Assembly (NCBI GenBank): GCA_016193165.1
Contig: JACPST010000004.1
Coordinates: 1 to 12,548 of the forward strand
Source: Deltaproteobacteria bacterium
Lineage (GTDB): Bacteria; Bdellovibrionota; JACOXK01; 2-02-FULL-40-11
Reading direction: 5' to 3'
Length of the DNA stretch: 12,548 nucleotides
The translations under genes were made by a program, and so were the position numbers. Each line of letters begins with the position of its first letter. The first letter of the stretch is position 1. This document shows, piece after piece, positions 1 through 7,060 of this stretch. The notes below the pieces were generated by a model. That model searched no databases and was not told the DNA's origin. It worked only from the letters and a program-made list of their open reading frames with translations.

Positions 1-990
1 ATTGTGCGTGCTAATTTAGCGTATAGTCAAGTTTCTGGGATGAAAATTCAAGAATTGGTGGGGCAAAAATGCTATCAAGTCTTTCAAAAAAGAGATGCTC
101 CCTGTGAAGGGTGTTTACTGAAAGAAGCCTTATCCCGAAAAAAACCTCAATCTTTTGATTTAAAAAGTATAGCTCAGAAAACTTTTTACGCGACCTCTTC
201 TTTTCCAACCAAGCCTCTAGAGGAGAAGTTGGTGGTTCAATACTATCGTGATCAAGGAGAGGAAAAGCGGCTGCGAGATCAGCTTATTCAAGCGGAAAAG
301 ATGGCTGAGATTGGAATTTTAGCAGGCAGTGTGGCGCATGAGATCAATAATCCTTTGGGAGGGATTTTGGCCTACGCGCAAATTTTGCTTTCAGAAATTT
401 CATCTCAAAATCCGATGCATGAAGACATCAAAGCCATTGAAGCTGCGGCCCTTCGATCGAAACAAATTGTAGAAAATTTGCTTTATTTTTCACGAATATC
501 GAGGGAGGAAGATTGGGAGTTTTTGGATATTCAAAAGGGCATTGAAAAGGCGTTGTCTTTAATTGAGCTCAATATCCGTCATAGGAATTTAACCGTGGTA
601 AAACATTTTCAGCTTGTTCCTAAAATTTATGGAGATTTTAATCAATTGGTCCAAGTCTTTTTAAATTTATTTCAAAATTCACTGCAGGCCATTTTTGATC
701 GAGGGCAAAAAGGGGGAAGTCTTGAGGTTTCTGTAGACTTCCTCAAAGACACCCATCAAGTGTGCGTTACTGTGCATGATAGCGGGGTGGGTATTCCAGA
801 ACAAAATTTGTCTAAAATTTTTAATCCCTTTTTTACCACCAAAAATAAGACGGAGCACCCCGGTTTGGGACTGGCGGTGAGCTATCAGATTGTGAAGAAC
901 CATGGCGGACAAATTAAGGCTGAGAGTCTGGGACAAAAAGGGGCACTTTTTAAAATATTTTTGCCCGCACGTCTTGACGCTCCCAGTTAG
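1..990 (+). CDS. PAS-domain sensor histidine kinase (5' end missing)
   Basis: This is the C-terminal part of a two-component sensor kinase that autophosphorylates on histidine and passes the phosphate to a response regulator. The frame is open from base 1 and the first visible residues are already inside a PAS fold, so the true start lies before the window; the GTG at 4 is not a credible start. Numbering from that GTG, the PAS remnant spans about 1-80 and has Cys23 plus a CEGC pair (34-37). The dimerisation/phosphoacceptor helix has AHEINNP with His112. The ATPase domain shows the N box (NLFQNS, Asn225), the G1 box (DSGVGIP from 259), the F box (FFTTK 276-280) and the G2 box (GLGL 287-290). 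All catalytic boxes are intact. No membrane segment is visible in this part. The NtrC-type regulator follows after 98 bases and is the obvious partner. The family call is certain; the signal sensed is unknown. Confidence 0.95.
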   Translation: MVRANLAYSQVSGMKIQELVGQKCYQVFQKRDAPCEGCLLKEALSRKKPQSFDLKSIAQKTFYATSSFPTKPLEEKLVVQYYRDQGEEKRLRDQLIQAEKMAEIGILAGSVAHEINNPLGGILAYAQILLSEISSQNPMHEDIKAIEAAALRSKQIVENLLYFSRISREEDWEFLDIQKGIEKALSLIELNIRHRNLTVVKHFQLVPKIYGDFNQLVQVFLNLFQNSLQAIFDRGQKGGSLEVSVDFLKDTHQVCVTVHDSGVGIPEQNLSKIFNPFFTTKNKTEHPGLGLAVSYQIVKNHGGQIKAESLGQKGALFKIFLPARLDAPS

Positions 991-1003
991 CCTATGGTAA
1001 ACT
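974..1003 (+). promoter_or_regulatory. Possible sigma70-type promoter for the response regulator
   Basis: TTGACG (974-979) is separated by 18 bases from TAAACT (998-1003), and a TG dinucleotide at 995-996 gives an extended -10. It overlaps the last codons of the kinase gene. Predicted transcription would start near 1010 and leave a leader of about 80 bases before the regulator's ATG at 1089. It would allow the regulator to be made apart from the kinase. The -10 is only a 4/6 match, so this is tentative. Confidence 0.3.
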
Positions 1004-1079
1004 ATTTCTAAGTTGTGTTTCTTACCTCATTAAGACTGTGATCCATCAAAAGTAGTGAAAGATGCACCTGAACACTAAA

Positions 1080-1085
1080 GGGAGG
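1080..1085 (+). promoter_or_regulatory. Ribosome binding site that decides the regulator start
   Basis: GGGAGG lies 3 bases before the ATG at 1089. The spacing is short, but the sequence is strong, and no comparable site precedes the in-frame ATG at 1062. The sigma-factor gene downstream has the same GGGAGG core at 2597. Confidence 0.6.
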
Positions 1086-1088
1086 TTT

Positions 1089-2489
1089 ATGTCTCTTTGG
1101 AGGGTTTTGGTTGTTGAAGATGAAAGCTTTTATTTTTCCGCACTGGAGAAATTTTTAAAAAAGGATTTTGAAGTCACGTTAGTTGCCTCTATGAAAGAAG
1201 GGCTCTATGCCCTCAGTCAGAGTCGATATGACGCGGGGATCATTGATTTAAAATTGCCGGATGGAAGTGGGCTGGATTTGATTGAACGGGCTCAAAAACT
1301 TCAGCCGCATTTAGTGACGATTGCCATGACAGGCCATGGTTCTCCTCAAATGGCTCTTCAAGCGATTCAAAAAGGGGCTTTTCATTATTTAACCAAGCCT
1401 TTTTCATTGGAGGAGTTGAAACACCTGGTGTTAAAAGCACTGCGTCATCATCATTTGGAAAAAGAAAATCATTGGTATCAGAAGGAACTGAAGCACAAAT
1501 ATCAATTTGAAAATATTATTGGGCAGAGTCCCGCCATGATGGATGTTTTTAAGCTCATTGAAAAAATATCCCAGTCCGATAGTACTGTTCTTATTCGAGG
1601 AGAAAGTGGGACTGGAAAAGAGCTTGTTGCTCGGGCAATTCATGCCAACAGTGATCGTGTGAAGAAGCCTTTGGTAGCGGTCAATTGTGGAGCTCTTCCT
1701 GAAGAGCTTTTGGAAAGTGAACTTTTTGGGCATGTGAAAGGAGCTTTTACAGGGGCCAATACGACTCGGCAGGGACGATTTGAAATCGCAGATCAGGGGA
1801 CTATTTTTTTGGACGAAGTGGGCGACATGAGCTTTCGTCTTCAAGTCAAGCTTTTGCGTGTGCTTCAAGAACAAAAATTTGAGCTTGTGGGAATGAGCCA
1901 ATCTGTTGACGTCAATGTTCGTATCATCGCGGCTACGCATCAAAATTTAGAACAGGCCGTGGAAGAAAAACGATTTCGAGAGGATTTATACTATCGTCTC
2001 AATGTGATCCCGATTGTTATCCCTCCTTTGAGAGATCGCATAGGAGATATTCCTTTGTTTTTGGCTCATTTTTTAGAAAAATTTAATGCGGAGAAGAAAA
2101 AGAATGTGAGTGGATTTTCAAAAGAAGTGATAGACGTTTTAAGTCATTATCATTGGCCAGGTAATGTTCGAGAACTTGAAAATTTAAGTGAACGTTTGGT
2201 CATTTTAAAAGGCCAAGGTGCAATTTCTGCCAAAGATTTACCAGATAAATATTTTTCATCTTCAGCTGGAGCGGGACCTTCTGCTTCTGGAACGAGACAT
2301 AAGTTCTTTTTACCCCCTGAAGGACTGGATCTTCCGGGTGTGATTGCAAACGTGGAACATGAACTCATTGAACAGGCTTTAGCGCGTACGGGGGGTAATA
2401 AAAATAAGGCGGCTCAAATGCTTAAGCTTAAGCGGACAACGTTAGTGGAAAAGCTTAAAAGGAAAAAGACTCCAAAGGCATTTTTTTGA
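1089..2489 (+). CDS. NtrC-family sigma54-dependent response regulator
   Basis: A 466-residue transcriptional activator that uses ATP hydrolysis to open promoters bound by sigma54 RNA polymerase. The receiver domain (about 4-118) has the acidic pair E10/D11, phosphoacceptor Asp53 (IIDLKLPDG) and Lys103 in LTKP. The AAA+ domain (about 142-372) has Walker A GESGTGKE (171-178), an intact sigma54-contacting GAFTGA loop (218-223), Walker B GTIFLDE (from 237) and WPGNVREL (356-363). A Fis-type helix-turn-helix closes the protein (about 434-460). A Ser/Ala/Gly-rich linker (390-402) separates the last two domains. The ATG at 1089 is preferred over the one at 1062 because it has the ribosome site and places the first beta strand at the usual distance. 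Lying between a kinase and a sigma54 promoter for a sigma28 gene, it resembles FlrC/FleR/FlgR flagellar regulators by context, but NtrC-type paralogues cannot be told apart by sequence reading alone. Confidence 0.96.
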   Translation: MSLWRVLVVEDESFYFSALEKFLKKDFEVTLVASMKEGLYALSQSRYDAGIIDLKLPDGSGLDLIERAQKLQPHLVTIAMTGHGSPQMALQAIQKGAFHYLTKPFSLEELKHLVLKALRHHHLEKENHWYQKELKHKYQFENIIGQSPAMMDVFKLIEKISQSDSTVLIRGESGTGKELVARAIHANSDRVKKPLVAVNCGALPEELLESELFGHVKGAFTGANTTRQGRFEIADQGTIFLDEVGDMSFRLQVKLLRVLQEQKFELVGMSQSVDVNVRIIAATHQNLEQAVEEKRFREDLYYRLNVIPIVIPPLRDRIGDIPLFLAHFLEKFNAEKKKNVSGFSKEVIDVLSHYHWPGNVRELENLSERLVILKGQGAISAKDLPDKYFSSSAGAGPSASGTRHKFFLPPEGLDLPGVIANVEHELIEQALARTGGNKNKAAQMLKLKRTTLVEKLKRKKTPKAFF

Positions 2490-2564
2490 CGTTTTTTTTA
2501 TAAAACTGCCAAAATCCTGATCCTGGAGGAGAGGTGTCGGTGTGAAATGATTCATAAATTTGAA

Positions 2565-2580
2565 TGGCATACCTTTTGCT
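2565..2580 (+). promoter_or_regulatory. sigma54 (-24/-12) promoter of the sigma28-type gene
   Basis: TGGCATACCTTTTGCT matches the sigma54 consensus TGGCACRNNNNTTGCW. The invariant GG (2566-2567) and GC (2578-2579) are separated by exactly 10 bases. The expected transcription start is about 2590-2591, which gives a leader of about 18 bases containing the ribosome site at 2597. It lies 76 bases after an NtrC-type activator gene. No clear activator-binding dyad was found in 2490-2564. One base of the -24 element departs from consensus (T for C after GGCA). Confidence 0.82.
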
Positions 2581-2596
2581 TATATCAAAGGGTAAA

Positions 2597-2603
2597 GGGA
2601 GGT
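2597..2603 (+). promoter_or_regulatory. Ribosome binding site of the sigma28-type gene
   Basis: GGGAGGT ends 5 bases before the ATG at 2609. It fixes that start over the in-frame ATG at 2564, which would lie upstream of the predicted transcription start and inside the promoter region. Confidence 0.8.
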
Positions 2604-2608
2604 GTTCG

Positions 2609-3370
2609 ATGAGCGAACTTTTAATAAAATTAAAAGATAAGCCTAAAGAGTTTACGTTGGAAGATAAACAAGCTTTAATTTTGGAATATACGCCGCTGAT
2701 TCGATTTATTGCTCAAAGGATTGCAGTTAAGCTTCCTCCCAATATTGATTTAGATGATCTTATGAGTTCAGGGGTCATTGGGCTTATGGATGCCATCGAT
2801 AAATACGATTCTTCCAGAGATAATCAATTTAAAACCTATGCGGAATTTAGAATTCGTGGGGCCATTTTAGACGAACTTCGGGCTCAGGATTGGGTGCCTC
2901 GTTCGATTCGGGAAAAATCTAAAGTGCTGGAGAAGGCCTATCGGCGTTTAGAGCAAAAACATGGCCGAAAAATCAGCGCCAAAGAATTGGCAAAAGAGCT
3001 TAAAATGAGTGTTTCTTCCTTTCATGAGCTTTTAAGTACGGTGCGGTCTGTATCGGTAGTGAGTCTGGATGATGTTCGACAATTTCCATACAAAGACCGA
3101 AAAAATTTAATCGGAATCTTTGAAGAATTTAAAAGCAACAATCCTCATTTTCAAATGAACGTGAAGGATATCCAAAAACTCATTCAAGATTCCCTTCAGG
3201 AGTTATCTCAAAATGAGCGAATGGTTTTAGCGCTCTATTACTATGAGGACATGAATTTAAAAGAAATCGGCTCTGTGCTGGATGTGACCGAATCTCGTGT
3301 CTCTCAAATTCATTCCAAAGCCATTTGTCGCTTGAAAGTTAAAATTAAAAAAGAAACAGGGGAATTCTAA
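2609..3370 (+). CDS. fliA: FliA/WhiG-family sigma28-type RNA polymerase sigma factor
   Basis: A 253-residue alternative sigma factor of the FliA/WhiG group, which in Gram-negative flagellates directs late flagellar and chemotaxis genes. Region 2 (about 22-95) carries the typical run from DLDDLMSSG (47-55) through DAIDKYD and FKTYAEFRIRGAILDELR (74-91), followed by DWVPRSIR (94-101), a strong family signature. Region 3 follows (about 103-155). Region 4 (about 195-245) holds LSQNERMVLALYYYED and a helix-turn-helix (LKEIGSVLDVTESRVSQIHSKA). The length is normal for the family. The start at 2609 is set by its ribosome site and by the sigma54 promoter. The next gene starts 3 bases after the stop. 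In flagellates that use a sigma54 tier, fliA is commonly placed below it, which fits here. The name fliA assumes a motility role; no structural flagellar gene is in view, and WhiG-like use elsewhere cannot be excluded. Confidence 0.92.
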   Translation: MSELLIKLKDKPKEFTLEDKQALILEYTPLIRFIAQRIAVKLPPNIDLDDLMSSGVIGLMDAIDKYDSSRDNQFKTYAEFRIRGAILDELRAQDWVPRSIREKSKVLEKAYRRLEQKHGRKISAKELAKELKMSVSSFHELLSTVRSVSVVSLDDVRQFPYKDRKNLIGIFEEFKSNNPHFQMNVKDIQKLIQDSLQELSQNERMVLALYYYEDMNLKEIGSVLDVTESRVSQIHSKAICRLKVKIKKETGEF

Positions 3371-3373
3371 CTC

Positions 3374-4081
3374 ATGAGTGTTTATTCCTTAAAAGAGCGT
3401 GAGTTGTTGGGCGCCTTTCTTTTTTTACTGAAGGGATACAGAGTTTTGGAAACTCAATTTCATACTCTTTTTCGTGAGGCTATTCGATCGATTGTCTCGG
3501 CTCTGGAAGCAAAAGATCTCTTCACCCATGGTCACTCCTTAAGAGTTTCCGAATACGCGCTTTTAATTGGGGAAGCGTTGAAGCTCAGCCAAGAGGAGTT
3601 ACTCACCTTAGAGCTTGGAGCTTTATTGCATGATATTGGTAAAATTGGAATCCCTGAGCATATTCTTTTAAAGCCCGGACACTTGACGAAAGAAGAATTT
3701 GAAATTATGAAAAAACATCCTGTGCAGAGCGCTGAAATTTTATCGCATATGGAACTTTTAAAAGAAGTGGTACCCATTGTGAAATATCATCAAGAACGAA
3801 TGGATGGATTAGGCTATCCCGAGGGACTCAAAGGAGAGCAAATTCCTTTGTTATGTCGGATCGTTTATATTGCGGATGCTTTTGATGCAATGACTTCCGA
3901 TCGTCCCTATCGAAAAGCACTTTCCATTCAACATGCCTATGATGAGCTCGTACGTTGTAGTGGAGAGCAATTTGATCCCAAACTTGTTCCCCTTTTTATT
4001 CAAGCCCATCAGAGTAAAAAATCTCTTCAACATGAATCACACATATTCCCTGGAAAACAAAAAAGAAAAGCAGCGGCCTGA
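3374..4081 (+). CDS. Stand-alone HD-GYP domain c-di-GMP phosphodiesterase
   Basis: A 235-residue protein, almost all of it one HD-GYP domain, which hydrolyses the second messenger c-di-GMP using a metal centre. Visible ligands and signatures are His52/His54 in THGHS, the HD pair His86-Asp87 in HDIGKIGIP, His115 in KKHP, His139 in YHQERMDGLGYP with the GYP at 147-149, and ADAFDAM followed by SDRPYR (174-180). The set looks complete, so the enzyme should be active. There is no receiver or PAS domain; about 35 N-terminal residues form an extra helical lead-in, so regulation is probably by expression. It starts 3 bases after the sigma28-type gene and its last 50 bases overlap hflX, so the three genes look co-transcribed from the sigma54 promoter. 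Lowering c-di-GMP generally favours motility, which agrees with the sigma28 link. The C-terminal tail (about 215-235) is basic and looks non-conserved. Confidence 0.93.
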   Translation: MSVYSLKERELLGAFLFLLKGYRVLETQFHTLFREAIRSIVSALEAKDLFTHGHSLRVSEYALLIGEALKLSQEELLTLELGALLHDIGKIGIPEHILLKPGHLTKEEFEIMKKHPVQSAEILSHMELLKEVVPIVKYHQERMDGLGYPEGLKGEQIPLLCRIVYIADAFDAMTSDRPYRKALSIQHAYDELVRCSGEQFDPKLVPLFIQAHQSKKSLQHESHIFPGKQKRKAAA

Positions 4082-5336
4082 AAAGCCCATAGGCGAAAAA
4101 GCTCTACTTGTCGGTATTGAAAGAGCTGATGAGACGAGAGATCAGGCGCTGGATTCCTTGCGTGAACTTGCTCTTTTGGCGTATACAGCCGGCGCTCGCG
4201 TTGTTGATGAAACTTTTCAAAAATTAAAACGGATTACACCCTCTTATTTTGTTGGCGAAGGAAAAGCTAAAGAAATTGCCGGGATCGTTAAAGCCAAGGA
4301 TATAGATGTGATCCTCATAGACAGCGATTTATCTGCCGGCCAGCAAGGCAATTTGGAAGCTTTGTGTGAGGCAAAGGTGATTGATCGCACGGGTCTTATT
4401 TTAGATATTTTTGCCCAACGAGCCCAAAGTCGTGCTGGAAAGCTGCAAGTGGAGCTGGCCCAGCTCAATTATTTACTGCCGCGCTTAAAAGGTCATGGGG
4501 TTTTTATGTCGCGACTGGGAGGGGGGATTGGAACTCGGGGGCCTGGGGAAACAAAGTTGGAATACGATCGACGAAAGATTCGCGATCGTATTGCAACGCT
4601 TAAAAAAGAACTTTTGTTGTTAGAAAATTCAAGACAGCTTTATCGATCTAAAAGGCAAGGTGTCCCAGTGCCTGTGGTGGCGATTGTGGGATATACCAAT
4701 GCGGGAAAATCAACATTGCTCAATACATTGACGCAAGCTCAAGTTTTAGCAGAGGATAAGGTGTTTGCAACACTGGACCCGACGACGCGTCAGCTTCTTC
4801 TTCCTAATCATCAGAAAGTTTTGATGACCGATACCGTAGGATTTATTAAGAAACTGCCTGTCCAGCTTGTCGAAGCGTTTAAAGCAACGCTAGAAGAGGT
4901 GGTGGAGGCGGATCTGCTTCTTCATATGATTGATGTGTCTCACCCCGATTTTGAGCAGCAAGCTCAAGAAGTTTTAAAGGTTTTAGAACAACTGGGAGTT
5001 TATCAAAAACCTATCTTGCATGTGTATAATAAAATCGACCTATTGCCCGCCAATCATCACCTATTTTTGCGTCACAAAAGACTGCATCCTTTTTGTATGA
5101 TTTCTGCTGAAAAAGAACAGAATCTAGAGGCACTTTTTACGAACATTCAAACTTTACTGAGTAACTTTGTGGAGACGGTCGATCTTAAGCTTCCTCTCGA
5201 AGATCAAAAAACACTTTCTTTGATTTATGCCAACGGTCTTGTGATTGAGAAAAAATATTTAAAAAACTCTGTTCGTATCAAAGCTCAAGTTTCCCACCGC
5301 ATTGCAAATCAGCTCAAAAAGAAATATTCAGGCTGA
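4032..5336 (+). CDS. hflX: Ribosome-associated GTPase HflX
   Basis: A 434-residue HflX GTPase, a family that binds the 50S subunit and splits stalled or stressed 70S ribosomes. The N-terminal HflX domain (about 22-185) has the family signature GGGIGTRGPGE (163-173). The linker helices reach about 207. The GTPase domain shows G1 GYTNAGKST (220-228), G2 with LDPTTR (248-253), G3 DTVGF (267-271), G4 NKID (333-336) and G5 SAE (358-360). A C-terminal extension runs from about 380. The ATG at 4032 is used because the frame offers no later ATG, GTG or TTG before the conserved GEKALLVGIE (21-30). This places 50 bases inside the HD-GYP gene and leaves no good ribosome site, which suggests translational coupling. 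The stop overlaps the convergent methyltransferase gene by 9 bases. The family assignment is secure. Confidence 0.97.
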   Translation: MNHTYSLENKKEKQRPEKPIGEKALLVGIERADETRDQALDSLRELALLAYTAGARVVDETFQKLKRITPSYFVGEGKAKEIAGIVKAKDIDVILIDSDLSAGQQGNLEALCEAKVIDRTGLILDIFAQRAQSRAGKLQVELAQLNYLLPRLKGHGVFMSRLGGGIGTRGPGETKLEYDRRKIRDRIATLKKELLLLENSRQLYRSKRQGVPVPVVAIVGYTNAGKSTLLNTLTQAQVLAEDKVFATLDPTTRQLLLPNHQKVLMTDTVGFIKKLPVQLVEAFKATLEEVVEADLLLHMIDVSHPDFEQQAQEVLKVLEQLGVYQKPILHVYNKIDLLPANHHLFLRHKRLHPFCMISAEKEQNLEALFTNIQTLLSNFVETVDLKLPLEDQKTLSLIYANGLVIEKKYLKNSVRIKAQVSHRIANQLKKKYSG

Positions 5337-6023
5337 TCGGAGATGACGTTTTAGGCCTTGGTGGACATTATAGGAGAGGACAAGTAAAAATAGCACAAGC
5401 AGTATGCTATGTTTCCAAGGATCAGATAGAAATAAGGTTTGATGTTTTGTGATGACGTCCATTCGAAAATAAAAGAGGATCACAGCTGTGATTAGCCAGC
5501 TCACTGTGATAAATTCCTTGCTTTCCACAAGTCCTTGAAAACTAGGATTCCCTTGTCGGGTGGGATATCGCCGAAATGTTGGAAAAAATTTAGGGATGGT
5601 TTTTTGATAGGGTATGTATTCCGATGGCCACGCGGCCACAAGAGATTCTTCTTCTTCTTCATTACTCTTTTTGTGATAAAGATAAAACATGATTCCCAAT
5701 GATATAGGGATGAGCCACCCGTATCCAATAATGATTGTGAGTCCAAGAGTAATGAGAAGGCTCCCCGTATAAAGAGGATGCCGCACATAAGCATAGGGCC
5801 CCGCAGTAATGAGATATCCAGTTTGAAAACCAGTTCTTTGCCGCGTTACCTTGCGGTGTCCCACATAGCTATTAGCCCATAGTCTTAAGGTTTCTCCCAG
5901 GATCAGAAATAAGCTTCCAATACTCAAAGAGAAATCTGTACTGCGAGCTATGATAAAAGCCAGTGGAATTAAAATATAGCCGGCTAAGAATCGAGGCGCT
6001 GAAAAACGCTTTTTTAAGGACAT
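5328..6023 (-). CDS. Membrane methyltransferase, isoprenylcysteine carboxyl methyltransferase (ICMT/PEMT-like) type
   Basis: A 231-residue integral membrane protein with hydrophobic segments at about 12-26, 34-50, 84-116, 171-187 and 205-220. The core has GPYAYVRHPLYTG (75-87), followed by an acidic patch (EEEEE 122-126) and Y-x-x-Y-x-K-x-x-P-x-F-x-P (136-148). This layout is typical of the S-adenosylmethionine-binding ICMT/phospholipid methyltransferase superfamily. Bacterial members of this type are mostly uncharacterised, so the substrate (lipid, small molecule or protein) is unknown. About 80 residues follow the conserved core and add two more membrane segments, which is longer than the minimal family. 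The ATG at 6023 is chosen because a TTG at 6044 overlaps the putative -10 box. It is convergent with hflX (9-base overlap) and divergent from the ParB-like gene. Confidence 0.85.
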   Translation of the reverse strand: MSLKKRFSAPRFLAGYILIPLAFIIARSTDFSLSIGSLFLILGETLRLWANSYVGHRKVTRQRTGFQTGYLITAGPYAYVRHPLYTGSLLITLGLTIIIGYGWLIPISLGIMFYLYHKKSNEEEEESLVAAWPSEYIPYQKTIPKFFPTFRRYPTRQGNPSFQGLVESKEFITVSWLITAVILFYFRMDVITKHQTLFLSDPWKHSILLVLFLLVLSYNVHQGLKRHLRSA

Positions 6024-6035
6024 AAAGTTGTGTTG

Positions 6036-6063
6036 ATTGTACAAAGATAACTTAAGAATACAA
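6036..6063 (-). promoter_or_regulatory. Putative promoter of the methyltransferase gene, near-leaderless
   Basis: On the minus strand TTGTAT (6063-6058) and TACAAT (6041-6036) are separated by 16 bases. The -10 is a 5/6 match. Transcription would start near 6029, only about 6 bases before the ATG at 6023, leaving no room for a Shine-Dalgarno site; none is visible. Confidence 0.4.
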
Positions 6064-6112
6064 GCTATTTAAACATTTGGGAGTTTTGGGTTTTTGTGAT
6101 AGGTCGGAGCGT

Positions 6113-7060
6113 ATGCGATTTGAAGATATTTCTATTTCCAAAATCCAGTTAGACCATAGGCTATTTGAAGTTAGTTTTCTGCCAGATTTGACGGTTCTTA
6201 AAAATTCTATTGAGAAAAAAGGTATTTTACAGCCCGTACATCTTAAAGCCGCGGGAGAGGGGAGATTTCAGATTGTTTGTGGGTTTAGGAGAATAGAGTG
6301 CGCTCAGGCTTTAGGCTTCACACAAGCGCCTGCTTTTATTTTAGAAGATCATGTTTCTTTACTTGAATGTTTTGAAAGAGCTGTGGAAGAGAATTTTTTT
6401 AGTCGGAAATTTAATCTTGTTGAAAAAGCAGTCATCATTCAAAAACTAGAAAAAGAGTTTCAGATTTCTAAAGAAATCTTGATCCAACGCTATTTGCCTT
6501 TTTTAGGGCTCAGCTCTTCTGAGGCCGTCTATCAGCTTTATAAAAACATTTTAGCTTTAGATCCGGTTCTTCAAGACTATAGTGTTCGAAATGGTTTGCC
6601 AACGCATGCCATTGAGGAATTTTTTAAATTTCATGCGCAGGACCAAAAAACCGTGATTCCTTTTTTACACAGTGTTCATTTTTCAGTTTCAACACTGAAG
6701 GAATTCTTAATTTGGATTTATGAGATTAGTTTGAGGGATCGCGCCTCTGTCTCAGAACTATTAGTAGATCCCTTAAATCATGTTGTGCGAAATCCCGCTA
6801 TCGATGGAAGACAAAAACTTCAAAACCTGAGGCAATGGCTTAAAAATAAGCGCTATCCGATGTTGTCCAGTTTAGAAACGAGATTTGTTCTATTAAAACA
6901 AAAATTACATTTGCCTTTGGAGTCATCGGAGTTTTTTGAAGACAATAAAATCCACATGAAGCTTTCGTTTCAAAACAAGGAAGAGCTGGAGCAGTGGATC
7001 GAAAAAATGAAAGAAGCTTCTTTAAGACCTGAGTTAGATGAACTTTTAAAAATGGCATGA
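6113..7060 (+). CDS. Diverged ParB-like DNA-binding protein
   Basis: A 315-residue protein with a ParB/Spo0J-type N-terminal domain (about 5-100): ISISKIQLD, then LKNSIEKKGILQPVHL (29-44), and GFRRIECAQALG (57-68), which corresponds to the G-E-R-R motif of ParB. The next conserved block, EENFFSRKFNLVEKA (92-106), resembles the E-N-x-x-R segment with a one-residue shift. A ParB-like helix-turn-helix region is likely at about 115-175. The C-terminal 140 residues are not recognisable. There is no parA neighbour and no canonical parS site in view, so a classical chromosome segregation role is unlikely; some ParB-fold proteins act as CTP-dependent DNA clamps or transcription factors. The ATG at 6113 has CGGAG three bases upstream and is preferred over a TTG at 6077. 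The gene overlaps the next one by 4 bases (ATGA), so the two are translationally coupled and probably work together. Confidence 0.8.
   Translation: MRFEDISISKIQLDHRLFEVSFLPDLTVLKNSIEKKGILQPVHLKAAGEGRFQIVCGFRRIECAQALGFTQAPAFILEDHVSLLECFERAVEENFFSRKFNLVEKAVIIQKLEKEFQISKEILIQRYLPFLGLSSSEAVYQLYKNILALDPVLQDYSVRNGLPTHAIEEFFKFHAQDQKTVIPFLHSVHFSVSTLKEFLIWIYEISLRDRASVSELLVDPLNHVVRNPAIDGRQKLQNLRQWLKNKRYPMLSSLETRFVLLKQKLHLPLESSEFFEDNKIHMKLSFQNKEELEQWIEKMKEASLRPELDELLKMA

Noticed and set aside
997..1049. GGTAA/TTACC inverted ends in the kinase-regulator gap as an operator
   Set aside because: The pairing is only five bases with a loop of about twenty and is not repeated near the sigma54 promoter; chance is likely.
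1431..1943. 170-codon open frame on the minus strand inside the response regulator
   Set aside because: It lies antisense to the conserved receiver/AAA+ coding region, has no ribosome site, and its product resembles no family; it is a shadow of the real gene.
2475..2515. Poly-T runs after the response regulator as an intrinsic terminator
   Set aside because: Two T tracts are present but no GC-rich hairpin precedes either.
2513..2530. Tandem ATCCTG repeat and TCCT-AGGA dyad upstream of the sigma54 promoter as an activator site
   Set aside because: The repeat is two units and the dyad only four bases per arm; too short to claim as an activator-binding site.
2564..2608. Longer sigma28-type protein from an ATG at 2564
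   Set aside because: That ATG lies next to the sigma54 promoter and upstream of the predicted transcription start; the ATG at 2609 has a proper ribosome site.
5645..5662. TTC triplet run as a variable microsatellite
   Set aside because: It encodes the acidic EEEEE patch that this membrane methyltransferase family commonly has in the same place; five units is too few to claim slippage.
6024..6044. TTG start at 6044 for the methyltransferase
   Set aside because: The TTG overlaps the putative -10 region and has no ribosome site; the ATG at 6023 suffices for the conserved protein.
6077..6112. TTG start at 6077 for the ParB-like protein
   Set aside because: No ribosome site precedes it, and the ParB fold begins right after the ATG at 6113, which has CGGAG upstream.
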